Shown here piece after piece: positions 9,401 through 18,014 of a stretch of 64,000 nucleotides of DNA (position 1 is its first letter; every line of letters starts with the position of its first letter). The DNA is taken from the NCBI RefSeq assembly GCF_900116145.1, contig NZ_FPAB01000006.1, positions 1 through 64,000 of the forward strand. Direction: 5' to 3'. Position numbers and translations under genes: made by a program. A model generated the notes under the pieces. It was given only the letters and a program-made list of their open reading frames with translations. It was not told the DNA's origin and did no database searches. This stretch comes from Streptomyces harbinensis. Lineage in GTDB: Bacteria; Actinomycetota; Actinomycetes; Streptomycetales; Streptomycetaceae.

Positions 9401-9760
9401 TTACCCGGGGGGCCACTCGAAGCCGCGCCCGCCCAGCACGTGGGCGTGCACGTGGAAGACGGTCTGCCCGGCGCCGGAGCCGGTGTTGAGCACCACCCGG
9501 TAGCCGGAGCCGTCGATCCCCTCCTGCGCGGCGACCTCGGCCGCGGCGCGCAGTACGTCGGCGGTCAGCCGCGGGTCGGCGGCGGCCAGCGCGCCCGCGT
9601 TGGGGTAGTGGGCGCGCGGCACCACCAGCACATGGGTGGGTGCCTGCGGGTTGATGTCCCGGAAGGCGACCGTCGTCGCGCTCTCGCGGACGACGGTCGC
9701 CGGCACCTCCCCGGCCACGATCTTGCAGAACAGGCAGTCGGCCTGGGCTTCTCCCGCCAT
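9401..9760 (-). CDS. Histidine triad (HIT) nucleotide-binding protein
   Basis: Small HINT-type nucleotide hydrolase/transferase, 119 aa, normal length. The histidine triad HVHAHV is at residues 103-108, and an N-terminal zinc pair CLFC at 9-12 followed by KIVAGEVPA is typical of bacterial HINT proteins. Start at ATG 9760 (MAGEAQADCLFC); a longer open frame to 9907 lacks similarity and would overlap the tricorn C-terminus. Sits between the tricorn gene (43 bases upstream) and rnz (7 bases downstream). Confidence 0.93.
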   Translation of the reverse strand: MAGEAQADCLFCKIVAGEVPATVVRESATTVAFRDINPQAPTHVLVVPRAHYPNAGALAAADPRLTADVLRAAAEVAAQEGIDGSGYRVVLNTGSGAGQTVFHVHAHVLGGRGFEWPPG

Positions 9761-10249
9761 CGCCGGGCTCTCCTCGGTGCGTTGGTCTCCGTCCCCCGGG
9801 ATGCTACCGGGCGCGCCCGGGGACCGGCGGCGGTACGGACGCGGGCCGCTCCGCCAGCGCGGCGAGCAGGTGCCGTACGCCCTCGGCGAGTTGCGGATCG
9901 GCGCCACTGGCCCAGTCCTGCGGGCGGCGCACCACCTCGATGTCGGGGTCCACGCCGTGGTTCTCGACGCCGAAGCCGATGCCGCCCTCCAGCCAGGACG
10001 CGAACGAGGGCTGGGTGACGCCCGTGCCGTCCGCCAGCGCGGGCCGGCCGCCGAGCCCGATCAGCCCGCCCCAGGTGCGGACGCCGATCACCGGGCCGAG
10101 GCCGAGCAGCTTGACCGCCGCGTTCACCTTGTCGCCGTCGGAGCCGGAGTACTCGTCGGCGAGCCAGGCCAGCGGGCCGCGCGGGGCGTTGGCCGGGTAG
10201 GTATGCGGTTCGCGCAGCCGGGGGAACTCCCAGCCCAGGACCCGCCGCG

Positions 10250-10286
10250 CCAGCCTCCCCCTGACTCCGTCCGGGAGGTGCCCCCA
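10250..10286 (-). repeat. 37-bp palindromic repeat, frame-breaking copy in tricorn gene
   Basis: Differs at one base (A for C) from the copy at 10387-10423. On the minus strand it reads TGGGGGCACCTCCCGGACGG followed by AGTCAGGGGGAGGCTGG, an imperfect hairpin around GGA. Flanking tricorn sequence on each side is in different frames, which shows that this copy is an insertion. Confidence 0.8.
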
Positions 10287-10386
10287 TGACGACCAGCTGG
10301 GAGGTGTGCCCGCCGCGGTTGCCGCGCACGTCGAGCAGCAGCCCGTCCCGCTCGGTCTCCACCCGCAGATCGCGGTGCAGCTGCGC

Positions 10387-10423
10387 CCAGCCTCCCCCGG
10401 ACTCCGTCCGGGAGGTGCCCCCA
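10387..10423 (-). repeat. 37-bp palindromic repeat, in-frame copy in tricorn gene
   Basis: Second copy of the same repeat, 137 bases from the first, translating as GGTSRTESGGG between IPDMMT and WAQLHRDL. In tricorn homologues as I recall them these two segments are nearly adjacent, so the copy is probably an insertion too. Confidence 0.75.
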
Positions 10424-13157
10424 GTCATCATGTCCGGGATGTGCAGATAGCCGAGCCGGCCGCCGGACAGCCGGGCCACTTCGGCGCGCCGCCCGGCCAC
10501 CCAGTCGTGGTACCGCAGCGGCTGTTCGTCGGACAGCGGGACGACGACGGGGTGGCGGGGCGGGCCGCCGTCGACCGGGTGGACGGTGAGCTGGACGGGG
10601 CGGCCGGCGGTGCCGGCCAGCAGCGGCGCGGGGCCGGTCACCGGATCGACGGGGTGGCCGTCGACGGCGGCGATGGTGTCCCCGGCGCGGACGGCCACGC
10701 CGGGGGCGGCGAGCGGGGAGCGGGCGCGGGGGTCGGACGGTTCGGCGGGCAGGACGCGGGCCACCCGCCAGCGCCCGTCCTCGCCCCGCTCCAGGTCGGC
10801 GCCGAGCCGGCCCTGGCCGCCCGGCGGTTCGGCGGGCAGGACGTAGGCGTGCGAGACACCGAGTTCGCCCTGGACCTCCCAGAGCAGGTCCACCAGGTCG
10901 TCGTGGCTGCCGATCCGGTCCAGCAGCGGCCGGTAGCGGTCCAGCTGGGCGGTGTAGTCGACTCCGGCCAGGTCGGCGCGCCAGAACCGCTGCCGCATCA
11001 GCCGGCCCGCCTCGTCGTACATCTGCCGCCATTCGGCGGCCGGGTCCACGGTGAGCCGGATGCGGGAGAGGTCCGGGGCGTGTTCGTCCCCGGCGGCGGG
11101 GGTGAGCGGGACGACGCGCAGGGCGTCGCCGGTGTGCAGGACGGCGCGGCGCCCGTCGCCGCTGACCTCGGCGGCGGAGACGCCGCTCGTGATCTCCTCG
11201 GCCGCCGCGGTGTCCTCGCCGGTGAGGGGGAAGCGGTGCAGGGTGAGGTGGGGGGCGGGCGGCTCGCCGAGGGTGATGAAGGTGCCCTCGAAGCCGGTCA
11301 CGGGGTGGCTGAGCCACACCACGCCGTCCTCGCAGGCGCGCAGTCCGCTGTAGCGGCCGGCCGGGACGGGGAACGGCTCCACCCGCTGGTGCAGGCCCTC
11401 CGGGTCGACCCGGACGGTGCCCGCCTCCCCGGAAGCGGGACCGGGCGGGACGGGGCCGAGCGGCGAGGGGACGTCGGCGGCCAGGGTGAGCAGGTGGGGG
11501 CGGGCCGCGACCGGGAAGGACAGTTCGAAGACGAGGCTGTCGTAGGCGGGCTCGAAGCTGCGTTCGGAGAGGAAGGCGAGGTGCCGGCCGTCGCGGGTGA
11601 AGGCGGGCGCGTAGTCCCGGAAGCGGAGCGGGGTGGCCTCGATGACGGTGTCGTCGGCGAGCCGGGCGAGCCTGAGCTGACTCAGGGGTTGGGGTCCCGG
11701 GTGGGCCCAGGCGAGCCAGCCGGAGTCCGGGGAGAACACCGGGTCGGCGATCGGGCCGTGCGGGCCGCGGGCCAGCTCCCGTACGGCGCCGGAGGCGAGG
11801 TCGGCGAGGAGCAGCCGGCCGTCGTGGGTGGCGAGGGCGGCGGTCCCGGCGTCGGGGGCGAGCGCCAGGGCGTGGACCTCGCCGAGTTCTCCGGAGCCGA
11901 TGAGGGCGGGCGCGGTGCCGTCGGCCTCGGGGCCCACCGGGCGGACGGCCAGCGCGTCGGCGCCGTCCGCGTCGGTGATCCACACCGCCAGGCCGCCCGC
12001 GAACCGGGGCAGCCGGGCGCGTACCCCGGGTTCGGCGGCGAGCGCCCGGACCGGGCCGCGGCCGTGCGGCAGCAGATGCAGCATGCCGCGGGTCTCCACC
12101 AGGGAGGCGTCGCCGGTGTGGTCGGGCGCGGCGGCGGCGAGGTGGTCGGCGGCGCGCGGGTGGTGCGGGCGGCGGCCGGTGCGGGGGCCGCCGAGGGTGA
12201 CGGCGAGCCGGCGCGGCTCGCTGCCCTCCTCCAGGGTGTCGAGCAGCCACAGCTCGCCGTACGCGGCGTACACCACCCGGGTGCCGTCGCCGGCCGCGTG
12301 CCGGGCGTAGGCGCCGCCGAGCGGGGTGTGCCGGCGCAGCCCGGTGCCGTCGGGGTGCGAGGAGTACAGGGCGCCGGTGCCCTCGTGGTCGGAGAGGAAG
12401 ACGATGCGGTCGCCGACCCACTGCGGGTATTCGAGGTTGCCGTCAAGACCGGTGTGCACACGGTCGAAGGTGCCGCCGCCGTCCGGGTCGAGCCACAGTT
12501 TCCCGGCGGCGCCGCCCCGGTAGCGCTTCCAGCCGGCGGCGTCGCGGTTGCGGCCCATCCGCCCGGTGCGCAGCAGGACGGCGCCGCCGGGGCCGTACGC
12601 CACGTCGCCGACCGAGCCGTGAGGGAGGGTGCGGGCGGGGCCGCCGTCCAGCGGGACGGCGTGCGCCCAGGTCCAGCGGTCGTCGGGCTGGCCGGTGCCG
12701 CTGAGGGCGATGATCTCGCCGGGGCCGTGCCAGCGGCGCACCTGGGTCTCGGCGTGGGCCCACCAGGTGAGCCGCCGGGCCGGGCCGCCGTCGAACGGGG
12801 CGACGTAGACCTCGGGGGCGCCGTCCCGCCGTGAGGTCCAGGCGATGTGCCGGCCGTCCGGGGATATCCGGGGGTGGCTCGCGGGGGCGTGGTCGGTGGT
12901 GAGCCTGCGGGCCCGGCCGCCGCCGGCCGGGGCCACCCAGATGTCGTCCTCGGCGACGAAAGTCACCCATTCTCCGTACACGTGCGGGAAGCGTGCATAG
13001 AAAGGCAAGGTCATCCACCGGAACGTAGCGGGCCTTCCGCCGCCTGTCACGACTCCCTACGTCCGCTTACGTCCTCCGGCTGGACACCTGATGCCGTACA
13101 TTCATCTCACTGGTACGGTTCGCGCAGTTGTACAGGGACGATAAGGATGCTCGAACC

Positions 13158-14699
13158 ATGACCGACCAGCCGCCGCGCGAACAATGGGGGACCCGGCTCG
13201 GGTTTCTCATGGCCGCGATCGGGTCAGCCATCGGACTCGGAAACATCTGGCGCTTCCCCAAAGTCGCCTTTGACAACGGGGGCGGATCCTTTCTGCTGCC
13301 GTATCTCATCGCGCTGCTGACCGCCGGAATTCCGCTGCTGATTCTCGAATACACGATCGGCCGCAAATACCGGGCCTCGCCGCCGGCCGCGCTGCGCGCG
13401 CTCTACCGGCCCACGCAGGCCATCGGCTGGTGGCAGGTCGCGATCTGCTTCGTGATCGCCACCTACTACGCGGTGATTCTGGCCTGGTCGCTGCGGTACA
13501 TCGGCTTCTCCTTCACCAAGGCGTGGGGCGACGATCCGAACGGCTTCTTCTTCAACGACTTCCTGAAGGCGGCCGACGAGCCCGGCACCATCAGCGCGTT
13601 CGTGCCCGGTGTGGCCTTGCCGCTCATCCTCATCTGGGTGGTGACGCTCGTCATCCTGGGTCTGGGCGTGCGGCGCGGCATCGAGCGGGCGAACAAGATC
13701 TTCATCCCGCTGCTGGTGGTGTTCTTCGGCGTCCTGGTGATCCGCGCGGTGACCCTGGACGGTGCGACGACCGGGCTGAACGCGCTGTTCCAGCCGGACT
13801 GGGGCGCGCTCACCAACGGCAGCGTGTGGGTGGCGGCCTACGGGCAGATCTTCTTCTCGCTGTCCATCGGCTTCGGCATCATGATCACCTACGCCTCCTA
13901 CCTCAACCGCCGCTCGGACCTGACCGGTTCGGCGATGGTGGCCGGGTTCGCCAACAGCTCGTTCGAGATCCTGGCCGGCATCGGTGTCTTCGCCACCCTC
14001 GGCTTCATGGCCGCCCAGGCGGGCGTCGGGGTCGACGACGTGGTCAGCGGCGGCGTGGGGCTGGCGTTCGTGGCCTTCCCGCAGATCATCTCGGAGATGT
14101 GGTTCGGCCAGGTGTTCGGCGTGCTGTTCTTCGGCTCGCTGGTGATCGCGGGGCTGACCTCGCTGATCAGCATCGTGCAGGTCATCGTCGCCGCCGTGGA
14201 GGACCGTACCGGCATCAGCCGCACCAGCGCGGTGCTGTCCGTCGGCGGCGCCACCGGCGTGGTCTCCGTCCTGCTGTTCTCCACCAACGGCGGGCTGTAC
14301 TTCCTGGACGCCGCCGACCACTTCATCAACCAGTACGGCATCGCGCTGGCCGGCCTGGTGCTGCTCGTCATGGTCAGCTGGGTCGCGCGCAAGCTGCCGA
14401 TGCTCCAGCGCAACGCCGACGCCACCTCGGCGGTCCTGCTGGGCCGCTGGTGGAAGCTGTGCCTGGGTGTCATCACCCCGGTCGTGCTCGGCTGGATGAT
14501 GATCGACAGCCTGATCAACGAGTTCCGGGAGAACTACGAGGACCTGCCGACGTCCTTCCTGCTCTACGCGGGCTGGGGGGTGGCGCTGGCCGCCCTGGTG
14601 GTGGGCATCGCGCTCGCCCTCATCCCGTGGCGGCGGCCGAGCCCGGCGCTCACCGAGGACGAGGACCGTGACCTGCTGACGAAGGGGGAACCGCGATGA
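13158..14699 (+). CDS. Sodium-dependent amino-acid transporter of the NSS/SNF family (MetP-like)
   Basis: Na+-coupled secondary transporter with the LeuT fold, 513 aa, with about 11-12 hydrophobic segments. The first membrane segment carries the family signature GLGNIWRFPKVAFDNGGGSF, which builds the sodium and substrate sites. Start chosen at ATG 13158 (MTDQPPREQWGTRLGF), preceded by AAGGA; the frame opens 30 bases earlier. The stop overlaps the start of a 36-aa MetS-like protein by ATGA, an arrangement described for the methionine/alanine importer MetPS of corynebacteria. Substrate by analogy only. Adjacent chromosomal genes are core housekeeping, so this pair may be an insertion between the tricorn and rsmE genes. 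Confidence 0.9.
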   Translation: MTDQPPREQWGTRLGFLMAAIGSAIGLGNIWRFPKVAFDNGGGSFLLPYLIALLTAGIPLLILEYTIGRKYRASPPAALRALYRPTQAIGWWQVAICFVIATYYAVILAWSLRYIGFSFTKAWGDDPNGFFFNDFLKAADEPGTISAFVPGVALPLILIWVVTLVILGLGVRRGIERANKIFIPLLVVFFGVLVIRAVTLDGATTGLNALFQPDWGALTNGSVWVAAYGQIFFSLSIGFGIMITYASYLNRRSDLTGSAMVAGFANSSFEILAGIGVFATLGFMAAQAGVGVDDVVSGGVGLAFVAFPQIISEMWFGQVFGVLFFGSLVIAGLTSLISIVQVIVAAVEDRTGISRTSAVLSVGGATGVVSVLLFSTNGGLYFLDAADHFINQYGIALAGLVLLVMVSWVARKLPMLQRNADATSAVLLGRWWKLCLGVITPVVLGWMMIDSLINEFRENYEDLPTSFLLYAGWGVALAALVVGIALALIPWRRPSPALTEDEDRDLLTKGEPR

Positions 14700-14806
14700 C
14701 CGGCGGAGCCATCATCATGATGATCATCGCGATGGTCATCGTCTGGGGCGGCATGATCGGCGCGATCATCAAGCTGACCCGTCACCCGGACACCCCCGAG
14801 GACTGA
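14696..14806 (+). CDS. MetS-like small subunit of NSS transporter (36 aa)
   Basis: A 36-residue single-span membrane protein beginning MTGGAIIMMIIAMVIVWGG, with a short positively charged tail (KLTRHPDTPED). Its ATG overlaps the transporter stop as ATGA, so it is translationally coupled to the NSS gene. Size, position and composition fit the MetS family of methionine/alanine import subunits that accompany MetP. It is followed 27 bases later by a strong terminator. Too short for most automatic callers; the overlap and hydrophobic profile make it convincing. Confidence 0.85.
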   Translation: MTGGAIIMMIIAMVIVWGGMIGAIIKLTRHPDTPED

Positions 14807-14832
14807 CCCGGGGGACCGCGCCGGAACCGGAA

Positions 14833-14873
14833 CGGCTGAGGCCGCCGCCCTGCACGGGCGGCGGCCTCAGCCG
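14833..14873. terminator. Strong terminator between MetPS-like genes and rsmE
   Basis: Perfect 18-bp stem (14833-14850 with 14856-14873) and a 5-base loop TGCAC, between convergent genes. It can serve both strands. Confidence 0.85.
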
Positions 14874-14897
14874 TATCACGGGTGGCGTGCCGGTCGC

Positions 14898-15644
14898 TCA
14901 GCCCCAGCGCCCGCTGCGGGTGAGCAGCAGCGCGGCGGCGGCGGTACCGGCCGTGGAGGTGCGCAGCACCGTCGGACCCAGCCGGTACGGTTCGGCGCCG
15001 GCCGCCGCGAACGCCTCCAGTTCGCGCGGCGCCACCCCGCCCTCCGGGCCCACCACCAGGACGATGTCGCCGGTCGCGGGCAGCGGGGCGGCGGCCAGCG
15101 GCCGGGTGCCCGACTCGTGGAGCACCCCGGCGAAGGCGGCGCCGGCCAGCAGCCGCGCCACCGCCGCCGTGGTCATCGGCTCGGTGACCTCCGGGATCCA
15201 CAGCCGCCGCGACTGCTTGGCCGCCTCGCGGGCGGTCGCCCGCCACTTGCCCAGCGACTTCGCGCCCCGCTCGCCCTTCCACTGGGTGATGCAGCGGTCG
15301 GCGGCCCAGGGCACGATCGCGTCGACCCCGGTCTCCGTCATGGTCTCCACGGCCAGCTCGCCGCGATCGCCCTTGGGCAGCGCCTGCACCACCGTGATCC
15401 GGGGCGCGGGCGGCGGCTCGCTGCGTACCGCGTCCACCGCGACCACCAGCCGGTCCTTGCCCTCGACGGCCGAGACCGTCCCCACCGCGCCGGTGCCGGC
15501 GCCGTCGGTGAGCACGATCTCCTCGCCCACCCGCAGCCGCCGCACCGACACCGCGTGCCGGCCCTCGGCGCCGTCCAGGATCAGCGAGGCCGGGCCGCCG
15601 CCGTCCGGCAGCGGCCCGTCCGTCACGAACACGGGCGCCGTCAT
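14898..15644 (-). CDS. rsmE: 16S rRNA (uracil-1498-N3)-methyltransferase RsmE
   Basis: SPOUT-class methyltransferase modifying U1498 of 16S rRNA, 248 aa. The N-terminal PUA-like domain contains GAEGRHAVSVRRLRVGEEI; the C-terminal knot domain has LVVGPEGGVAPRELEAF and the terminal LRTSTAGTAAAA, all standard RsmE motifs. It is the third gene of hrcA-dnaJ-rsmE, starting 18 bases after the dnaJ stop, which is the common actinobacterial order. The ATG at 15644 fits the family N-terminus MTAPVFV. Confidence 0.94.
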   Translation of the reverse strand: MTAPVFVTDGPLPDGGGPASLILDGAEGRHAVSVRRLRVGEEIVLTDGAGTGAVGTVSAVEGKDRLVVAVDAVRSEPPPAPRITVVQALPKGDRGELAVETMTETGVDAIVPWAADRCITQWKGERGAKSLGKWRATAREAAKQSRRLWIPEVTEPMTTAAVARLLAGAAFAGVLHESGTRPLAAAPLPATGDIVLVVGPEGGVAPRELEAFAAAGAEPYRLGPTVLRTSTAGTAAAALLLTRSGRWG

Positions 15645-15662
15645 CTCGCTCGCGCGCCTTCC

Positions 15663-16808
15663 CTACGTACGGCCGTTGAAGGCGTCCTTCAGCCGGGAGA
15701 ACAGCCCTTGCTGCCCCGGCTGGAACTGCCCCAGCGGACGTTCCTCGCCCCGCAGCTTGGCCAGCCGCCGCAGCAGCTCCTCCTGCTCGGGGTCGAGCTT
15801 GGAGGGCGTCTGCACCTCGACATGGACCACCAGTTCGCCGCGCCCGTTGCCGCGCAGATGCGTCACGCCCCGGCCGTGCAGCGGGATCGACTGGCCGGAC
15901 TGGGTACCGGGCCGGATGTCGACCTCCTCCGTGCCGTCCAGCGTCTCCAGCGGCACCTTGGTGCCGAGGGCCGCGGCCGTCATCGGGATGGTCACCGTGC
16001 AGTGCAGATCGTCACCGCGCCGCTGGAAGACCGGGTGCGCCTTCTCCCGGATCTCCACGTACAGGTCGCCGGGGGGCCCGCCGCCCGGGCCGACCTCGCC
16101 CTCGCCCGCCAGCTGGATCCGGGTGCCGTTGTCGACACCGGCCGGGATCTTCACGGTGAGCGTGCGGCGCGACCGTACCCGGCCGTCGCCCGCGCACTCG
16201 GGGCACGGCGTGGGCACGACCGTGCCGAAACCCTGGCACTGCGGGCACGGCCGCGAGGTCATGACCTGCCCCAGGAAGGAGCGGGTGACCTGCGAGACCT
16301 CGCCCCGGCCCCGGCACATGTCACAGGTCTGCGCGGAGGTACCGGGCGCGGCGCCCTCACCGTTGCAGGTGTTGCACACGGTGGCGGTGTCGACCTGGAT
16401 CTCCTTGGTCGTGCCGAAGGCCGCTTCCTTCAGCTCGATCTCCAGCCGGATCATGGCGTCCTGGCCGCGCCGGGTGCGCGACTTCGGGCCGCGCTGGGTG
16501 GCGGTGCCGAAGAAGGCGTCCATGATGTCGGAGAAGTTCCCGAAGCCGGCCGCGCCGCCGAAGCCGGCGCCCGCGCCCGCTCCGCCGCCGGGGCCCATCG
16601 GGTCCCCGCCCAGGTCGTACATCTGTTTCTTCTGCGGGTCGGAGAGCACCTCGTAGGCGGTGTTGATCTCCTTGAACCGCTCCTGGGTCTTCGGGTCCGG
16701 ATTCACATCCGGGTGCAGCTCCCGAGCCAGCCGGCGGAATGCCTTCTTGATCTCGTCCTGTGAGGCATCACGCTGCACGCCCAGGACCGCGTAGTAGTCC
16801 GTCGCCAC
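15663..16808 (-). CDS. dnaJ: Chaperone DnaJ (type I, HrcA-linked copy)
   Basis: Hsp40 co-chaperone stimulating DnaK, 381 aa. J domain at the N-terminus with HPD at residues 32-34, a Gly-rich linker (GGAGAGAGFGG), and four complete zinc repeats: CNTCNGEG, CDMCRGRG, CPQCQGFG and CPECAGDG. The C-terminal substrate-binding domains follow. It starts with GTG immediately after the hrcA TAA, so the two are translationally linked. Actinobacteria usually carry another DnaJ in the dnaK operon; this one is the hrcA-linked paralogue (often called DnaJ2). Expected to be heat-inducible through the upstream CIRCE element. Confidence 0.95.
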   Translation of the reverse strand: MATDYYAVLGVQRDASQDEIKKAFRRLARELHPDVNPDPKTQERFKEINTAYEVLSDPQKKQMYDLGGDPMGPGGGAGAGAGFGGAAGFGNFSDIMDAFFGTATQRGPKSRTRRGQDAMIRLEIELKEAAFGTTKEIQVDTATVCNTCNGEGAAPGTSAQTCDMCRGRGEVSQVTRSFLGQVMTSRPCPQCQGFGTVVPTPCPECAGDGRVRSRRTLTVKIPAGVDNGTRIQLAGEGEVGPGGGPPGDLYVEIREKAHPVFQRRGDDLHCTVTIPMTAAALGTKVPLETLDGTEEVDIRPGTQSGQSIPLHGRGVTHLRGNGRGELVVHVEVQTPSKLDPEQEELLRRLAKLRGEERPLGQFQPGQQGLFSRLKDAFNGRT

Positions 16809-17825
16809 TTAATTCTCCGCGAGGATCTGTCCGACGTACCGTGCCACTGCGCGCACCGCTCCCATCGTTCCGGGGTAGTCCATGCGGGTCGGTCCGACCA
16901 CGCCCAGTTTCGCGACCGCCTCGTTACCGGAACCGTAGCCGACCGCCACGACCGATGTGGAGGTCAGCCCCTCATGAGCGTTCTCATGCCCGATGCGCAC
17001 GGTCATACCCGTGTCCTTGGCCTCGCCCAGCAGCCGGAGCAGCACCACGTGCTCCTCCAGCGCCTCCAGCACCGGCCGGATCGTCAGCGGGAAGTCCTGG
17101 CCGAAGCGGGTGAGATTGGCGGTGCCGCCGATCATCAGCCGTTCCTCGGTCTCCTCGACCAGGGTCTCCAGCAGGGTGGACAGCACCGTGGACACCGTGC
17201 CCCGGTCCTCGTTGTCGAAGGACTCCGGCAGGTCCTGCACGAGACGGGGCACCTCGGCGAACCGCTCCCCCACGATCCGGCTGTTGAGCCGGGCCCGCAG
17301 GTCGGCCAGCGAGGTCTCCCCGAACGGCGCCGGGCAGTCCACCATGCGCTGCTCGACCCGCCCGGTGTCGGTGATCAGCACCAGCATCACCCGGGCCGGC
17401 GCGAGCGAGAGCAGTTCGACGTGCCGCACCGTGGAGCGGCTCAGCGAGGGGTACTGCACCACGGCGACCTGCCGGGTGAGGGTGGCCAGCAACCGGACCG
17501 TACGGCTCACCACGTCGTCGAGGTCGACGGCGCCCTCCAGGAAGCTGGAGATCGCGCGCCGCTCGGCACCGGTCAGCGGTTTGACGTCCGCGAGCTTGTC
17601 GACGAAGAGCCGGTAGCCCTTGTCGGTGGGCACCCGGCCGGCGCTGGTGTGGGGCTGGGCGATGTAGCCCTCCTCCTCCAGCGCCGCCATGTCGTTGCGC
17701 ACCGTCGCCGGGGACACCTGGAGGTTGTGCCGCTCCGTCAGCGCCTTGGAACCGACCGGCTCCTCGGTGCCGACGTAGTCCTGGACGATGGCGCGCAGCA
17801 CCTCCAGCCTGCGTTCACTCAGCAT
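16809..17825 (-). CDS. hrcA: Heat-inducible transcription repressor HrcA
   Basis: DNA-binding repressor that acts on CIRCE elements, 338 aa. N-terminal winged helix (MLSERRLEVLRAIVQDYVGTEEPVG, residues 1-25, continuing to about 70), GAF-like dimerisation region and typical C-terminal VGPTRMDYPGTMGAVR. Start at ATG 17825 gives the family N-terminus; AGGTG lies about 10 bases upstream. A CIRCE inverted repeat is 46 bases upstream, so the gene represses its own operon hrcA-dnaJ-rsmE. Quoted motif shortened in use: the key part is ERRLEVLRAIVQDYV. Confidence 0.95.
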   Translation of the reverse strand: MLSERRLEVLRAIVQDYVGTEEPVGSKALTERHNLQVSPATVRNDMAALEEEGYIAQPHTSAGRVPTDKGYRLFVDKLADVKPLTGAERRAISSFLEGAVDLDDVVSRTVRLLATLTRQVAVVQYPSLSRSTVRHVELLSLAPARVMLVLITDTGRVEQRMVDCPAPFGETSLADLRARLNSRIVGERFAEVPRLVQDLPESFDNEDRGTVSTVLSTLLETLVEETEERLMIGGTANLTRFGQDFPLTIRPVLEALEEHVVLLRLLGEAKDTGMTVRIGHENAHEGLTSTSVVAVGYGSGNEAVAKLGVVGPTRMDYPGTMGAVRAVARYVGQILAEN

Positions 17826-17870
17826 GCAGCGACACCTCCCGTCCGGCCGCATTTCCCATCAGTGCCGTCC

Positions 17871-17895
17871 TGGCACTCATCCACTCCGAGTGCCA
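17871..17895 (-). promoter_or_regulatory. CIRCE operator of the hrcA operon
   Basis: TGGCACTC, nine spacer bases, GAGTGCCA: the classic HrcA-binding inverted repeat with one change from the consensus outer base pairs. It lies 46 bases upstream of the hrcA ATG. Confidence 0.93.
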
Positions 17896-17905
17896 ATCCC
17901 TGTCC

Positions 17906-17911
17906 AGTGTA
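17906..17911 (-). promoter_or_regulatory. Probable -10 box of the hrcA-dnaJ-rsmE promoter
   Basis: TACACT on the minus strand lies 10 bases upstream of CIRCE, so the repressor would cover the start site. The -35 region is weak, so this is tentative. Confidence 0.45.
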
Positions 17912-18014
17912 CGGCCGGGTAGCAAGGCCAGGGAAAGCGCGACGGCCCGACGGTATCGCGGGAGCGGTCCCGTCCGGCAGAGCATGCCCCGCTCCGTGAC
18001 GTTAACTTCGCACC

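Larger units (their letters stand above)
9804..13014 (-). pseudogene. Tricorn protease-like S41 peptidase, frameshifted by a palindromic repeat
   Basis: Homologue of the tricorn core protease: N-terminal beta-propellers (MTLPFYARFPHVYGEWVTFV and many DGR repeats), C1 helical region with GVSHAY (Ser/His equivalents, near 10850), PDZ domain (about 10590-10720) and a C-terminal S41 domain. The intact frame runs from ATG 13014 to the repeat at 10250-10286. There a net +1 shift moves the continuation (LARRVLGWEF, then GSDGD with the expected nucleophile serine near 10140, and VENHGVD near 9960) into another frame ending at 9804. The frame actually in use continues as meaningless Arg/Pro-rich sequence. 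A second repeat copy (10387-10423) adds about 11 residues in frame. Total span equals 1,070 codons plus one base, matching a full-length gene with one frameshift. As written the catalytic serine is not translated; a sequencing error is the alternative. Confidence 0.8.

Noticed and set aside
10124..12421. Second long minus-strand frame inside tricorn
   Set aside because: Arg/Pro/Gly-rich shadow frame; the real tricorn signatures are in the other two frames.
10306..12834. 842-codon plus-strand frame
   Set aside because: Antisense to tricorn; Gly/Val/Ala-rich with no recognisable motif.
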